Positions 1-7,152 of a DNA stretch of 13,186 nucleotides are shown here, piece by piece (within the stretch, counting starts at the first letter, position 1; the number at the start of each line of letters is the position of its first letter). The position numbers and the translations under genes are program-made. The notes under the pieces were generated by a model, which was given only the letters and a program-made list of their open reading frames with translations, searched no databases and was not told the origin of the DNA. This DNA comes from CAZEVY01 sp964515555 (lineage in GTDB: Bacteria > Acidobacteriota > Terriglobia > Bryobacterales > Bryobacteraceae). The stretch lies in NCBI GenBank assembly GCA_964515555.1, contig CAZEVY010000132.1, positions 1-13,186 on the forward strand, read 5' to 3'.

Positions 1-80
1 GCTTTCAGGAAAGCCGCCTAAAATGGGCCTCCTGTCAGATTCTCGCTCAGAGCCCGAAGTCTTATCGAGCAGAAACTGCG

Positions 81-803
81 ATGGCTTCCGCGAACACGCT
101 CACTCGCTCAAGCCCGACGACCAGATCGTGGCTTCGGAGGCTGTGTCAGTTGCTACCGCAACTGGATTATTGGGAACGTGAGTATTGGGCTGTATTCGGC
201 ACGCTAACGGATCGGAAAGTCGTGGCGTATGTCAATCCGAACCGAAGGAGTGCCCGCCTGTTCCTCAGGCTTGAGGCCAATCGTGCACGGAACCTCCAAA
301 CCACGCCGTCGAGTTCAACATGGGCAAAGGGATTTCCGTCGGTCTTCGGCATCAATAGTGAGCAGGATCTGGTGTACGCGAGCCACCTCATCGTTCAATC
401 GCTGGCGACGATCGAGGCCGCTAAGGGCAAGTCACCACGCACAGAGTACGTTGGTCCGGAGGAACTGGCGCCGGGCATCGTGTACGAGGAGGGTTCGGCC
501 CATTCCGTACTGGTGAACGCGTATGAGCGAAACCGCCGAGCGCGTCAGGCGTGTCTCCGGCACTACGGGACAAGCTGCATTGCTTGCGGACTCAACTTCG
601 CTGCGAAGTATGGAGAGGCAGCCGCCGGTTACATACAGGTCCATCACGTTGTGCCGATCGCACGAGTGGGCTCGACATACCGTTTGGACCCGATCAAAGA
701 CCTTCGCCCGGTCTGCCCCAATTGTCACGCCGTAATGCATCGCCGGGATCCACCGTATTCAATCGACGAAGTCAAGCTCATGCTGCGGGCACCGAATGCC
801 TAG
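81..803 (+). CDS. HNH endonuclease, McrA-like
   Basis: A 240-residue protein with a C-terminal HNH/zinc-ribbon nuclease domain at about residues 145-225. Visible are the two zinc-binding CxxC pairs (C166/C169 and C212/C215), the histidine pair H188-H189 in VHHVVP, N214 and H220. The arrangement ERNxxAR...CxxC...HH...DLxPVCPNCHxxxH is that of McrA-like (COG3183) nucleases, which cut DNA and in some members are modification-dependent. The N-terminal 120 residues resemble a DUF5655-like module (SEQDLVYASHLI), but I hold that loosely. ATG at 81 is the first start in frame; I see no strong Shine-Dalgarno. The gene is visibly less GC-rich than its neighbours, which fits horizontal acquisition. It ends tail to tail with the PIN toxin gene, sharing four bases. 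Role in defence is inferred from the family; no methylase or specificity gene lies in the window. Confidence 0.85.
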   Translation: MASANTLTRSSPTTRSWLRRLCQLLPQLDYWEREYWAVFGTLTDRKVVAYVNPNRRSARLFLRLEANRARNLQTTPSSSTWAKGFPSVFGINSEQDLVYASHLIVQSLATIEAAKGKSPRTEYVGPEELAPGIVYEEGSAHSVLVNAYERNRRARQACLRHYGTSCIACGLNFAAKYGEAAAGYIQVHHVVPIARVGSTYRLDPIKDLRPVCPNCHAVMHRRDPPYSIDEVKLMLRAPNA

Positions 804-1252
804 AAGAAACGGTCGAGCACGCCCACCTCGATTTCGGTAGCGCGCGCGATGTCCGCGTCGTTGGTCAGGAGCGCGGTGGCGCCGCCGCGGATCGCGGTGG
901 CGACTTGCAGGGCGTCCGGCGTGCGAATCCGATATTGCGCGCGAATGCGCGCGGCCGCGTCGGCGATGGCGAGATCGGGCGCGACCCATTCCAGATTGGG
1001 GAACGCGGACAGCAGCGCGAAGCACTGGTTCACGGCCGTTTCGTCCCCCGCGCGGTAGGGATGGACGAGAAGCTCGGTCATCGTCACCGTCGAAGTGACG
1101 GCGCTATGGGGCGACTGCTCCAGCCATGCGAACACTTCCTCTGCCGCGCCGACGTAATCGGCGTTCGCGTCCAGGTGATAGATGAAGACGCAGGAATCGA
1201 GCGCAATCCGGCGATGCGCCGCGAGGAACTTTCGCAGGGCCGTCAGCGCCAA
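800..1252 (-). CDS. PIN-domain ribonuclease toxin (VapC-like)
   Basis: A 150-residue PIN domain, the RNase fold of VapC toxins. The four acidic metal-binding positions can be read: D19 (ALDSCVFIYHL), E60 (VTMTELL), D113 (RTPDALQVATA) and D132 (LLTNDADI), so the enzyme looks intact. The start is uncertain. I chose TTG at 1252, which overlaps the upstream antitoxin stop by 10 bp and gives a normal VapC length; a weak purine-rich stretch (GCGGGAA) lies upstream. The next start in frame is ATG at 1324, well inside the antitoxin gene, giving 174 residues. The overlap implies translational coupling with the AbrB-type antitoxin, which should bind and silence this protein. The pair is probably transcribed as one unit from the operator-flanked promoter at 1466-1492. 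The stop overlaps that of the HNH gene. Confidence 0.87.
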   Translation of the reverse strand: MALTALRKFLAAHRRIALDSCVFIYHLDANADYVGAAEEVFAWLEQSPHSAVTSTVTMTELLVHPYRAGDETAVNQCFALLSAFPNLEWVAPDLAIADAAARIRAQYRIRTPDALQVATAIRGGATALLTNDADIARATEIEVGVLDRFF

Positions 1253-1464
1253 CTGTCGCGTTCCCGCTTGAGGTAGCCCTTCGGGTAGGATCTCGCGGCC
1301 AAACCGCGCAGCGCCTTGGTCCACGAGCGCGGCCTCGGGAGGATGACCACGGTGTCGCCGCGCACCACGACCAGCAGCTTATCGCCGGCGCGTACTCCGA
1401 GCGCCTCGCGCGCCTCGCGGGGGACGACGATCTGGTTCTTCGAGGAGAGGGTCGCTTCCGCCAT
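1243..1464 (-). CDS. AbrB/SpoVT-family antitoxin (VapB-like)
   Basis: A 73-residue protein whose first 45 residues form a swapped-hairpin AbrB domain: SSKNQIVVPREAREALGVRAGDKL followed by a beta strand, matching the family pattern KxQIxxPxxxRxxLgxxxGdxl (only key residues are quoted: Q11, P15, R20, G23, G27 and D28). The C-terminal 28 basic residues would wrap the PIN toxin. These antitoxins bind DNA as dimers and repress their own operon. The start is ATG at 1464. A likely extended -10 (TGGTATGAT) ends nine bases upstream, so the mRNA is probably nearly leaderless; no Shine-Dalgarno is visible. The gene lies 34 bp downstream of the cobalamin adenosyltransferase on the same strand, so read-through is possible, but the operator argues for its own promoter. 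Confidence 0.9.
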   Translation of the reverse strand: MAEATLSSKNQIVVPREAREALGVRAGDKLLVVVRGDTVVILPRPRSWTKALRGLAARSYPKGYLKRERDSWR

Positions 1465-1465
1465 C

Positions 1466-1492
1466 GCTTTACATCATACCAAAAAGTAAAGC
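1466..1492 (-). promoter_or_regulatory. Operator-like inverted repeat around the TA promoter
   Basis: Perfect 7-bp arms GCTTTAC (1466-1472) and GTAAAGC (1486-1492) are separated by 13 bp, so arm centres are 20 bp apart, about two helical turns. On the minus strand the spacer carries an extended -10, TGGTATGAT (1473-1481), with no convincing -35. Transcription would begin about two bases before the antitoxin ATG. The arrangement is that expected of an autoregulatory site for the AbrB-type antitoxin. The repeat is read directly; its function is inferred. Confidence 0.65.
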
Positions 1493-1498
1493 GGGGAC

Positions 1499-2122
1499 TC
1501 ACTCCCCCGACGACGGAGCGTTGGGCTCCCACAGCGACTCCGACGCCCCCGCGGCACGGCACGCCCATCGGCTCCAGACGAAAAACGCGTCGCTCAGGCG
1601 ATTGAGATAGCGAAGCGCCTCGGGCGGCGCCGGCTCCTCGCGCGAGAGGGCGACCAGAATCCGCTCGGCGCGGCGGCACACAGTTCGGCAGACGTGCAGC
1701 TCGGCGCAGAGGCGCGTGCCGCCCGGGAGGACGAAGGAGCGCAGCGCGGGCAGGCCGTCGTTCATCGCGTCGATTTCCCGCTCCAGGCGGGCGACGTCGG
1801 CATCGGTGACGCGCGGCTGTTTCGGGAGCACGTCCTCGGGCAGCGTCGCCAGAATCGATCCGAGGTTGAAGAGCTCGTGCTGCACGCGACCGAGAATCGC
1901 CGCCAGGGGCGCCAGCGCGGGGCCGGCTTCCAGCGCGCTGAGGCGCGCCAGCCCGGTGAAAGCGTTCAGCTCGTCGACCACGCCGTAGCAGTCGATGCGG
2001 CGGGAATCCTTGGCGACGCTCTGGCCGCCTACCAGCCGGGTCGCGCCGGCGTCGCCGTGGCGCGTGTAGATTCGATTCAGCGCCAGGCGCGGTTCGTTGA
2101 AGCTGTCATCGCGGCCGCTCAC
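1499..2122 (-). CDS. pduO: Cob(I)alamin adenosyltransferase, PduO type
   Basis: A 207-residue cytoplasmic enzyme that transfers the 5'-deoxyadenosyl group of ATP to cob(I)alamin or cob(I)yrinic acid diamide, making adenosylcobalamin. The family signature is clear: ATP-binding TRHGDAGATRLVGG near residues 20-33, the helix-bundle motif GVVDELNAFTGLA, SFVLPGGT, CRTVCRRAER and YLNRLSDAFFVWSRW near the C-terminus. Length is usual for the family. The start is GTG at 2122, forced by an in-frame stop (TAA) shortly upstream; no Shine-Dalgarno is visible, so a slightly later start cannot be excluded. It is divergent from the TonB-dependent receptor over a 54-bp gap too short for a cobalamin riboswitch. 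No other B12 gene or B12-dependent enzyme is in the window. The symbol is the family name and does not imply a propanediol operon. Confidence 0.93.
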   Translation of the reverse strand: MSGRDDSFNEPRLALNRIYTRHGDAGATRLVGGQSVAKDSRRIDCYGVVDELNAFTGLARLSALEAGPALAPLAAILGRVQHELFNLGSILATLPEDVLPKQPRVTDADVARLEREIDAMNDGLPALRSFVLPGGTRLCAELHVCRTVCRRAERILVALSREEPAPPEALRYLNRLSDAFFVWSRWACRAAGASESLWEPNAPSSGE

Positions 2123-2176
2123 AATGTTAACGATACTTTAACTCGCGCCGCACCCGCGAGAGCTAGACTGGTGGCT

Positions 2177-5110
2177 ATGAGGATGCTTCAGTTCGCTGCT
2201 TTGATTCTTGCCTTCGCCTCGATGGGGCTGGCACAGGAAGTCGGAGGTTCGACGCTCAACGGCACCATTCTCGACCCGTCGGGCGCCACGGTGGCCGGCG
2301 CCAAAGTGACGGCGGTCAACGTGGCGACGGGGCTGACGCGGACGGTGGAGTCGACCGGCGTGGGCCTCTACAACTTCCTGCGGCTGCCGGTGGGCCGTTA
2401 CGACATCACCGTCGAGAAGCAGGGCTTCCGTCCGACGAAGCGCACGGGCGTGGCGCTGGCGGTGGGCGCGGTGGCGACCTACGACATCCAGCTCGAGCTG
2501 GGGGCGACCGCCGAGACCGTGACGGTGCTGGCCGAGGTGCCGCTGCTCGAATCGACGCGCTCTCAGACGAGCACGGTGATCAACGAGCGGTCGGTGGCCG
2601 ACCTGCCGGTGAACGGTCGCAACTTCCTGGCCTTCGCGATTCTGACGCCCGGTGTGGTGCTGGATCCGCGCGGCGGCGATCTCTCCTTCGGCGGGCAGCG
2701 CGGCACGGCCAACAGCCTGCTGATCGACGGGGGCGACTCGAACAACCTGTTCTTCGGGCAGTCGTCGGGGCGCGCCGGGACGCGGAATCCGTACACCTTC
2801 TCGGTGGACGCGGTGCAGGAGTTCCAGGTGAACAACTCGGGCTACAACGCCGAGACGGGGCGCGCCGGCGGGGGCGTGATCAACGTGGTGACCAAGAGCG
2901 GCACCAACGCGTTGCACGGAACGGGATTCTGGTTTTTCCGGGACAAGGGCATGAACGCCAACACGTTCATCAACAACTCGCGCTCGATTATCAAGCAGCC
3001 GTATCACTTCAACCAGTTCGGCGGCAACCTCGGCGGTCCGGTGAAGAAGGACCGGCTGTTCTACTTTTTCAACTACGAAGGCCAGCGCAACAAGAGCCCG
3101 AACGCGGTGTTCCTGGCGATCGCGCCGCCGGGCGACGCGCTGTCGCAACAGGCGGCGCAGGAGCTGCAGCAGTACCTGGCCCCGTACACGCGCAATCTGG
3201 ACAACGATATCTACACCTTCAAGTCCGATTGGAACGTGACGCAATCGGACAACCTCAGCGTGCGCTACAACGCGCACCGCTTCACCGGCAAGAATTTCGA
3301 AAACAGCGGAACCGCGAGCGCACTCAACCACACCGGCGACAGTCTGGTGAAGACAGACAACGTGGCTGCGAACTATAACCACATTTTCGGGGCAAACATG
3401 GTGTGGGACGCGCGCTTCATCTTCCTGCGGGACAACGAGCCGGGGCAGGCCAACTCGAACGACCCGGAGGCGGTGATCCGGCAGTCGAACACCACCGTCC
3501 TTCAGATCGGCCGGAACAACTTTTCGCCGCGGTTCACCAACTCGAAGAAGTATCAGACCCTCCAGAGCGCCGCTTATCATCGCGGACGCCACAGCCTCAA
3601 GGTGGGAGGCGATATGAACTTCGAGCGCATCGGCAACTTCTTCCCGGGCCTGTTCGGCGGCTCCTACACCTTCAACAGCTACTCCGACTTCGCGGCGCGC
3701 CGTCCGTTCAGCTACTCGCAGGCCTTCGCCGGCTCCGGCACCGCCGGTCCGCTGACTCAGCCGAACGTCAACGAGTTCGCGCTGTTCGTTCAGGACACCT
3801 GGCGCGTGAACGACCGGCTGACCCTCAACTACGGGCTGCGATACGACCTGATGGACTCGGCCGATCCGGCGGTCACCAATCCGAACGCTGCGCTCGCCCA
3901 GCAGGGTCTGAACACCGGGCGCATCAACCTCGACACCAACAACTGGGGGCCGCGCTTCGGCTTCGCCTATAAGCTGCTGGCGAGCGGCAGGGTCCTGCTG
4001 CGGGGCGGCTACGGCGTCTTCTACGGGCGCACGCCGGCAATCATGACCGGGACGGCGCATTCCAACAACGGCATCCAGGTGCTGACCTACACGTTGCAGG
4101 CGAATCTGCCTACGTATCCGGCGACGCTGGCGGCGCCTCCGGCCAGCGGCGCGGCGACGCCCAGCATTTTCGTGTTCGCGCCGGACTACGTGCAGCCGCA
4201 GACGCACCAGTACAGCCTGAATCTCGAGTACGCCTTCGCGCGTAACATGACGATGACGCTCGGGTACCTGGGCGTGCGCGGCGCGCACCTCTCGCGGACG
4301 CGCGACATCAACCTGTTCCCGGCCGAGGAACTGGAAGGGCGGCTGGTGGACAACACGATCGTGAAGTTCTTCCGGCATCCGGGGACGTCGGGGCCGGCGC
4401 GGCCGAATCCCGCCTTCGGGCGTATCAGCCTGTTCGACTCGGGCGCCGACTCGACCTATCACGGCGGGTTCGTGCAGCTCACGCGCCGTTACTCGCGCAA
4501 CTTCCAGCTCCTGACGTCGTACACGTGGTCGAAGGTCATCGACACCGTGCCGACGCAGGTGGCCGTGGTGGTGGGCACCGACGACGCGCAGGGCGCGCAG
4601 AACACACTGCTGCCGAATCTCGACCGCGGCCCGGGCGAGGCCAACGTGAAACACCGCTTCGTGTTCTCCAACGTGTGGGACTTGCCGTACGCGCGGTCGA
4701 TGGGGAACCCGGTGCTGCGCGCACTGCTGGCCGACTACCAGTTCTCGATGATCGCCAGCGTCGCCAGCGGGCGCTGGTTTTCGGCGACGGTGGGCGGCGA
4801 CCCCAACAACAATGCTCAGACGCCGACGGACCGTTCGCCGGGGCTGGGGCGCAACACGATCGAAGGTCCGGGCTTCGCGGCGGTGGACGTGCGAGTGTCG
4901 CGCGACATCGGGCTCAAGGAACGGGCCAAGCTGCACCTGATCTTCGAGGCGTTCAACGTGACGAATCGTTCGAACTTCAACAATTTCAACCGCGGCCAGT
5001 ATACGTTCACGGCGGCGGCGCGGGTGTTCACGGCGCAAAGCAATTTCATGCAAATGACCGGGAACGCCGACCCGCGAATTCTTCAGCTCGCGGCGAAGAT
5101 TATTTTTTGA
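2177..5110 (+). CDS. Oar-like TonB-dependent receptor with carboxypeptidase-regulatory domain
   Basis: A 977-residue outer-membrane beta-barrel protein. A signal peptide occupies residues 1-20 (hydrophobic, ending SMGLAQ). Residues 26-108 form a carboxypeptidase regulatory-like Ig fold (NGTILDPSGATVAGAKV, then LPVGRYDITVEKQGF). A plug domain follows at about 115-245 (ADLPVNGRNF, LLIDGGDSNN, GGGVINVVTKSGTNALHG) and then a long barrel ending in LAAKIIF with the terminal aromatic residue needed for BAM insertion. No clear TonB box is seen. This is the Oar-like group that is hugely multiplied in Acidobacteriota; substrates are mostly unknown, often presumed to be glycans or peptides. ATG at 2177 was chosen because the signal peptide begins there; the reading frame stays open upstream only by chance through the opposite-strand adenosyltransferase. 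No SusD partner follows. Confidence 0.93.
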   Translation: MRMLQFAALILAFASMGLAQEVGGSTLNGTILDPSGATVAGAKVTAVNVATGLTRTVESTGVGLYNFLRLPVGRYDITVEKQGFRPTKRTGVALAVGAVATYDIQLELGATAETVTVLAEVPLLESTRSQTSTVINERSVADLPVNGRNFLAFAILTPGVVLDPRGGDLSFGGQRGTANSLLIDGGDSNNLFFGQSSGRAGTRNPYTFSVDAVQEFQVNNSGYNAETGRAGGGVINVVTKSGTNALHGTGFWFFRDKGMNANTFINNSRSIIKQPYHFNQFGGNLGGPVKKDRLFYFFNYEGQRNKSPNAVFLAIAPPGDALSQQAAQELQQYLAPYTRNLDNDIYTFKSDWNVTQSDNLSVRYNAHRFTGKNFENSGTASALNHTGDSLVKTDNVAANYNHIFGANMVWDARFIFLRDNEPGQANSNDPEAVIRQSNTTVLQIGRNNFSPRFTNSKKYQTLQSAAYHRGRHSLKVGGDMNFERIGNFFPGLFGGSYTFNSYSDFAARRPFSYSQAFAGSGTAGPLTQPNVNEFALFVQDTWRVNDRLTLNYGLRYDLMDSADPAVTNPNAALAQQGLNTGRINLDTNNWGPRFGFAYKLLASGRVLLRGGYGVFYGRTPAIMTGTAHSNNGIQVLTYTLQANLPTYPATLAAPPASGAATPSIFVFAPDYVQPQTHQYSLNLEYAFARNMTMTLGYLGVRGAHLSRTRDINLFPAEELEGRLVDNTIVKFFRHPGTSGPARPNPAFGRISLFDSGADSTYHGGFVQLTRRYSRNFQLLTSYTWSKVIDTVPTQVAVVVGTDDAQGAQNTLLPNLDRGPGEANVKHRFVFSNVWDLPYARSMGNPVLRALLADYQFSMIASVASGRWFSATVGGDPNNNAQTPTDRSPGLGRNTIEGPGFAAVDVRVSRDIGLKERAKLHLIFEAFNVTNRSNFNNFNRGQYTFTAAARVFTAQSNFMQMTGNADPRILQLAAKIIF

Positions 5111-5118
5111 AGAATGAT

Positions 5119-5202
5119 ATGGCCGCAGATGAACGCAGATAAACGCAGATGGGACAAGGCTTGCAATCTTATCTGAGTTCATCTGCGTTCATCTTTGGCC
5201 AT
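5119..5202. repeat. Imperfect long hairpin of 10-bp CGCAGATGAA-type repeats
   Basis: Arms at 5119-5150 and 5171-5202 are 32 bp each and match in 28 positions when one is reverse-complemented; the loop is 20 bp. Each arm is made of about three copies of a 10-bp unit (CGCAGATGAA, CGCAGATAAA, CGCAGAT...). It begins nine bases after the receptor stop codon and ends 39 bases before the glycosyltransferase start. Both arms read as non-coding. It could act as a transcript-end hairpin or be a mobile dispersed element; no U-tract follows, so a simple intrinsic terminator is unlikely. Confidence 0.8.
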
Positions 5203-5241
5203 CCGATTTCGTTCGGGCCAGGACACTAGGCTGGGCGAGGC

Positions 5242-6726
5242 GTGACGAACCTCCCGGGCGGTCCCCGCATCCAGCTGGCCGCCGTCGTTCTGCTCGGCGC
5301 GGGACTTCGGCTGTTCCGCTTGAACTGGCAAGGCACCTGGCACGACGAGAATTTCTCGCTCGCCGTCGTCTGGCTGCCGTGGCCGGAGGCCTTCCGCGAG
5401 ATCGTCCGCGACTACGTTCATCCGCCTCTCTACTACGTCCTCCTGAAGATCTGGGTCGCGGCGGCCGGCTTCGGCGACTATCCGGCGCGGCTGTTCGCGG
5501 CGCTGTTCGGGACGCTGACGATCCCGGCCGTGTACATCGCCGGACGACGGCTGGCCGATCACGCCACGGGCCTGCTGGCAGCGTTACTGATGGCCATCTC
5601 GCAGGTCGGCGTGTACTATTCTCACGAAGCGCGCATGTACTCGATGGCGATGCTGCTGACCATCCTGGCGATACTGCTGTTCGACACGGCGGCGAGCACG
5701 CGGCGCGTCCGCGACTGGGCGGGCTTCACCGGGGTCGCGGTTCTGGCGGCCTACACGCACTACTACATGCTGCTCGTGCTGCTCTCGATCGCGGCGTACG
5801 GCTTTCTGCGACGGCGCACGCTGGGGATTCCCCTTCGATGGTGGCTGGCGGCGGGAGTGGTGGTGGCGGCGGCGCTGACTCCCTGGCTTTTCAGCGGAAT
5901 CATCGAGGCGCGAGCGGCCAATCCCAAAATTCACTCGTTGAATGAAACCCGCAGCGTGCTCTGGTTTTCCCCGATCTCCGCCTTGAACTGGTTCCACAAC
6001 GCCAAGTGGCGCGGTATGGTAGCCGAATCGCCGCTGGGTACCCTTGCAGCGGGACTGCTGGTGTTCACGGGGCCGGCGATCGCGTTATTGATTCGCGGGC
6101 GAGGGCGGCTGGCGGGCTGGTTCGATCCGCCACGCGATGTGGCGCGCCTGGCGCTTCCGGGACTCGTGTGCGCCGGCGTCATTCTGGTCGGGGCAGCCGC
6201 GTCGGCGATCATGCACGTGCAGTTCAGCGGCCGATATCTGGTGATGGCGGCGCCGGCCTATTACCTGCTGTCGGCGGCCGGAATCCGGTCGATGCGCTCC
6301 CGGGCGCTGCGCGCCGCCACGGTCGGGGGCGCCGTCGCGCTGGCCGCCGGCAGCCTCCGCGCGAACTACTACACGCAGACCAAGCCCGACACCCGCGCGG
6401 CCGTGGAGTGGGTCGCGGCGCAGTGGCGTTCTCCCGACTGCGTGTGCACGCTGCCGCAGCTCCGGTCGCCGGAAGCGTGGTTCTGGCGCGCGCGGCGCAA
6501 CGTCACGCCGCCGGCGGCGCCGCGGCCCGCCGGGCAGGTGCTGGCCCGGCCGGAGGCATGTCCGCGGCTGTGGATCATCCGGGATCGTACCTTCTTCCTG
6601 AATACGGCGGCTTCCCGCGAGCAATTCCGGCTTCTGGAGGCGGCCTTCGAGCCGGTGGAAAGGCGAGATTACTATGGGGCGACGGCGGGCCTGTACCGGC
6701 CGCGGGGGCCCGGGCGCAGCCCTTAG
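5242..6726 (+). CDS. GT39-like membrane glycosyltransferase (GT-C fold, PMT_2 family)
   Basis: A 494-residue polytopic inner-membrane protein with many hydrophobic segments from residue 10 to about 370 and a soluble C-terminal part. The first periplasmic loop carries WHDENFS (D35, E36), the acidic pair typical of GT-C catalytic sites. It is followed by YVHPPLYYVLLKIW (H60-P61-P62) and SHEARMYSM (about 128-136), hallmarks of the PMT_2/ArnT-like group. Such enzymes transfer a sugar from a polyprenyl-phosphate donor to lipid or protein on the outer face of the inner membrane; acceptor and sugar cannot be told here. The start is GTG at 5242. A purine-rich GCGAGG lies only one base upstream, too close for an ideal Shine-Dalgarno, and AGG at 5228-5230 is 11 bases away. 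The protein ends 47 bp before the sigma-28-like promoter of the next gene. Confidence 0.85.
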   Translation: MTNLPGGPRIQLAAVVLLGAGLRLFRLNWQGTWHDENFSLAVVWLPWPEAFREIVRDYVHPPLYYVLLKIWVAAAGFGDYPARLFAALFGTLTIPAVYIAGRRLADHATGLLAALLMAISQVGVYYSHEARMYSMAMLLTILAILLFDTAASTRRVRDWAGFTGVAVLAAYTHYYMLLVLLSIAAYGFLRRRTLGIPLRWWLAAGVVVAAALTPWLFSGIIEARAANPKIHSLNETRSVLWFSPISALNWFHNAKWRGMVAESPLGTLAAGLLVFTGPAIALLIRGRGRLAGWFDPPRDVARLALPGLVCAGVILVGAAASAIMHVQFSGRYLVMAAPAYYLLSAAGIRSMRSRALRAATVGGAVALAAGSLRANYYTQTKPDTRAAVEWVAAQWRSPDCVCTLPQLRSPEAWFWRARRNVTPPAAPRPAGQVLARPEACPRLWIIRDRTFFLNTAASREQFRLLEAAFEPVERRDYYGATAGLYRPRGPGRSP

Positions 6727-6773
6727 TACCTTCGGGTGAGGTTCCGGGGCCCTTAAGGACAACGTCGGAGGAC

Positions 6774-6800
6774 TAAGGTTTCCGGCGGATTTGCCGATAA
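6774..6800 (+). promoter_or_regulatory. Sigma-28 (FliA)-type promoter
   Basis: TAAGGTTT (6774-6781), 11 bp, GCCGATAA (6793-6800). The enterobacterial FliA consensus is TAAAGTTT-N11-GCCGATAA, so 15 of 16 specified bases match and the spacing is exact. The expected transcription start is about 6806-6809, leaving a leader of only a few bases before the ATG at 6812. The sequence match is direct observation; use by a sigma-28 factor is inferred. Confidence 0.65.
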
Positions 6801-6811
6801 AGGACTCAGGT

Positions 6812-7147
6812 ATGCATCCGCCGCTCCCCGACACGGACGCGTTGCTGGCGCAGTTTAACAAGCTCATCCAGGAGCTGCTGCGCGGCACGATGAACCGCAA
6901 CACGTTCCGTCCCTGGGAGATCGAAGTGCTGCTCGACATCGACAGCTGCAACCTGAGGGACTCCAACCGGCGCGAGATTCTGCGGCGCTATCAGAAGGCG
7001 GTACAGCGGGATCTCGACAAGGGCTCTCCGGCGCTATTGAAGCTGTCGGAATACCTGGATCGCACGAAGGCCAAGCGCGCCAAGGGCGAAGCGCCGGCGG
7101 CGCACGTGAACGGGTCGGCGCAGGTTCCGGCGGTCGAGAGCCTGTAG
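6812..7147 (+). CDS. Conserved-looking small protein of unknown function
   Basis: A 111-residue soluble, helix-rich, basic protein that I cannot assign to a family. The core at about residues 27-85 has the dense character of a conserved domain: MNRNTFRPWEIEVLLDI, then DSCNL, REILRRYQKAVQRDL and LLKLSEYLDRTKAKRAKG. The tail is Ala/Pro-rich and low in complexity. There is no signal peptide or membrane segment. ATG at 6812 was chosen over TTG at 6791, which lies inside the predicted promoter. With the promoter at 6774-6800 the leader would be very short. ATG at 6890, with AGGAG 15 bases upstream, is a weaker alternative that would remove the first helix. The FliA-type promoter suggests expression with late flagellar or chemotaxis genes, yet no flagellar gene is nearby. 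It converges on the nucleotidyltransferase gene across a 33-bp gap containing a hairpin. Confidence 0.75.
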   Translation: MHPPLPDTDALLAQFNKLIQELLRGTMNRNTFRPWEIEVLLDIDSCNLRDSNRREILRRYQKAVQRDLDKGSPALLKLSEYLDRTKAKRAKGEAPAAHVNGSAQVPAVESL

Positions 7148-7152
7148 GCCGC

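Noticed and set aside
1..80. Leader or terminator upstream of the HNH gene; GCTTTC-AG-GAAAGC at 1-14
   Set aside because: The short palindrome has too small a loop for an ordinary hairpin and lies at the window edge, so its context cannot be judged; no promoter boxes were convincing.
1694..2176. Upstream extension of the receptor frame
   Set aside because: It crosses the clear adenosyltransferase gene on the other strand, and the receptor signal peptide begins at 2177.
2123..2176. Cobalamin riboswitch before the adenosyltransferase or receptor
   Set aside because: The gap is only 54 bp, far too short, and no B12-box-like sequence is seen.
2138..5182. A 1014-codon open frame on the minus strand, antisense to the TonB-dependent receptor
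   Set aside because: Its product is a run of Arg, His, Val and Glu without any domain, as expected from the complement of GC-ended codons; the plus-strand receptor is unmistakable over the same bases.
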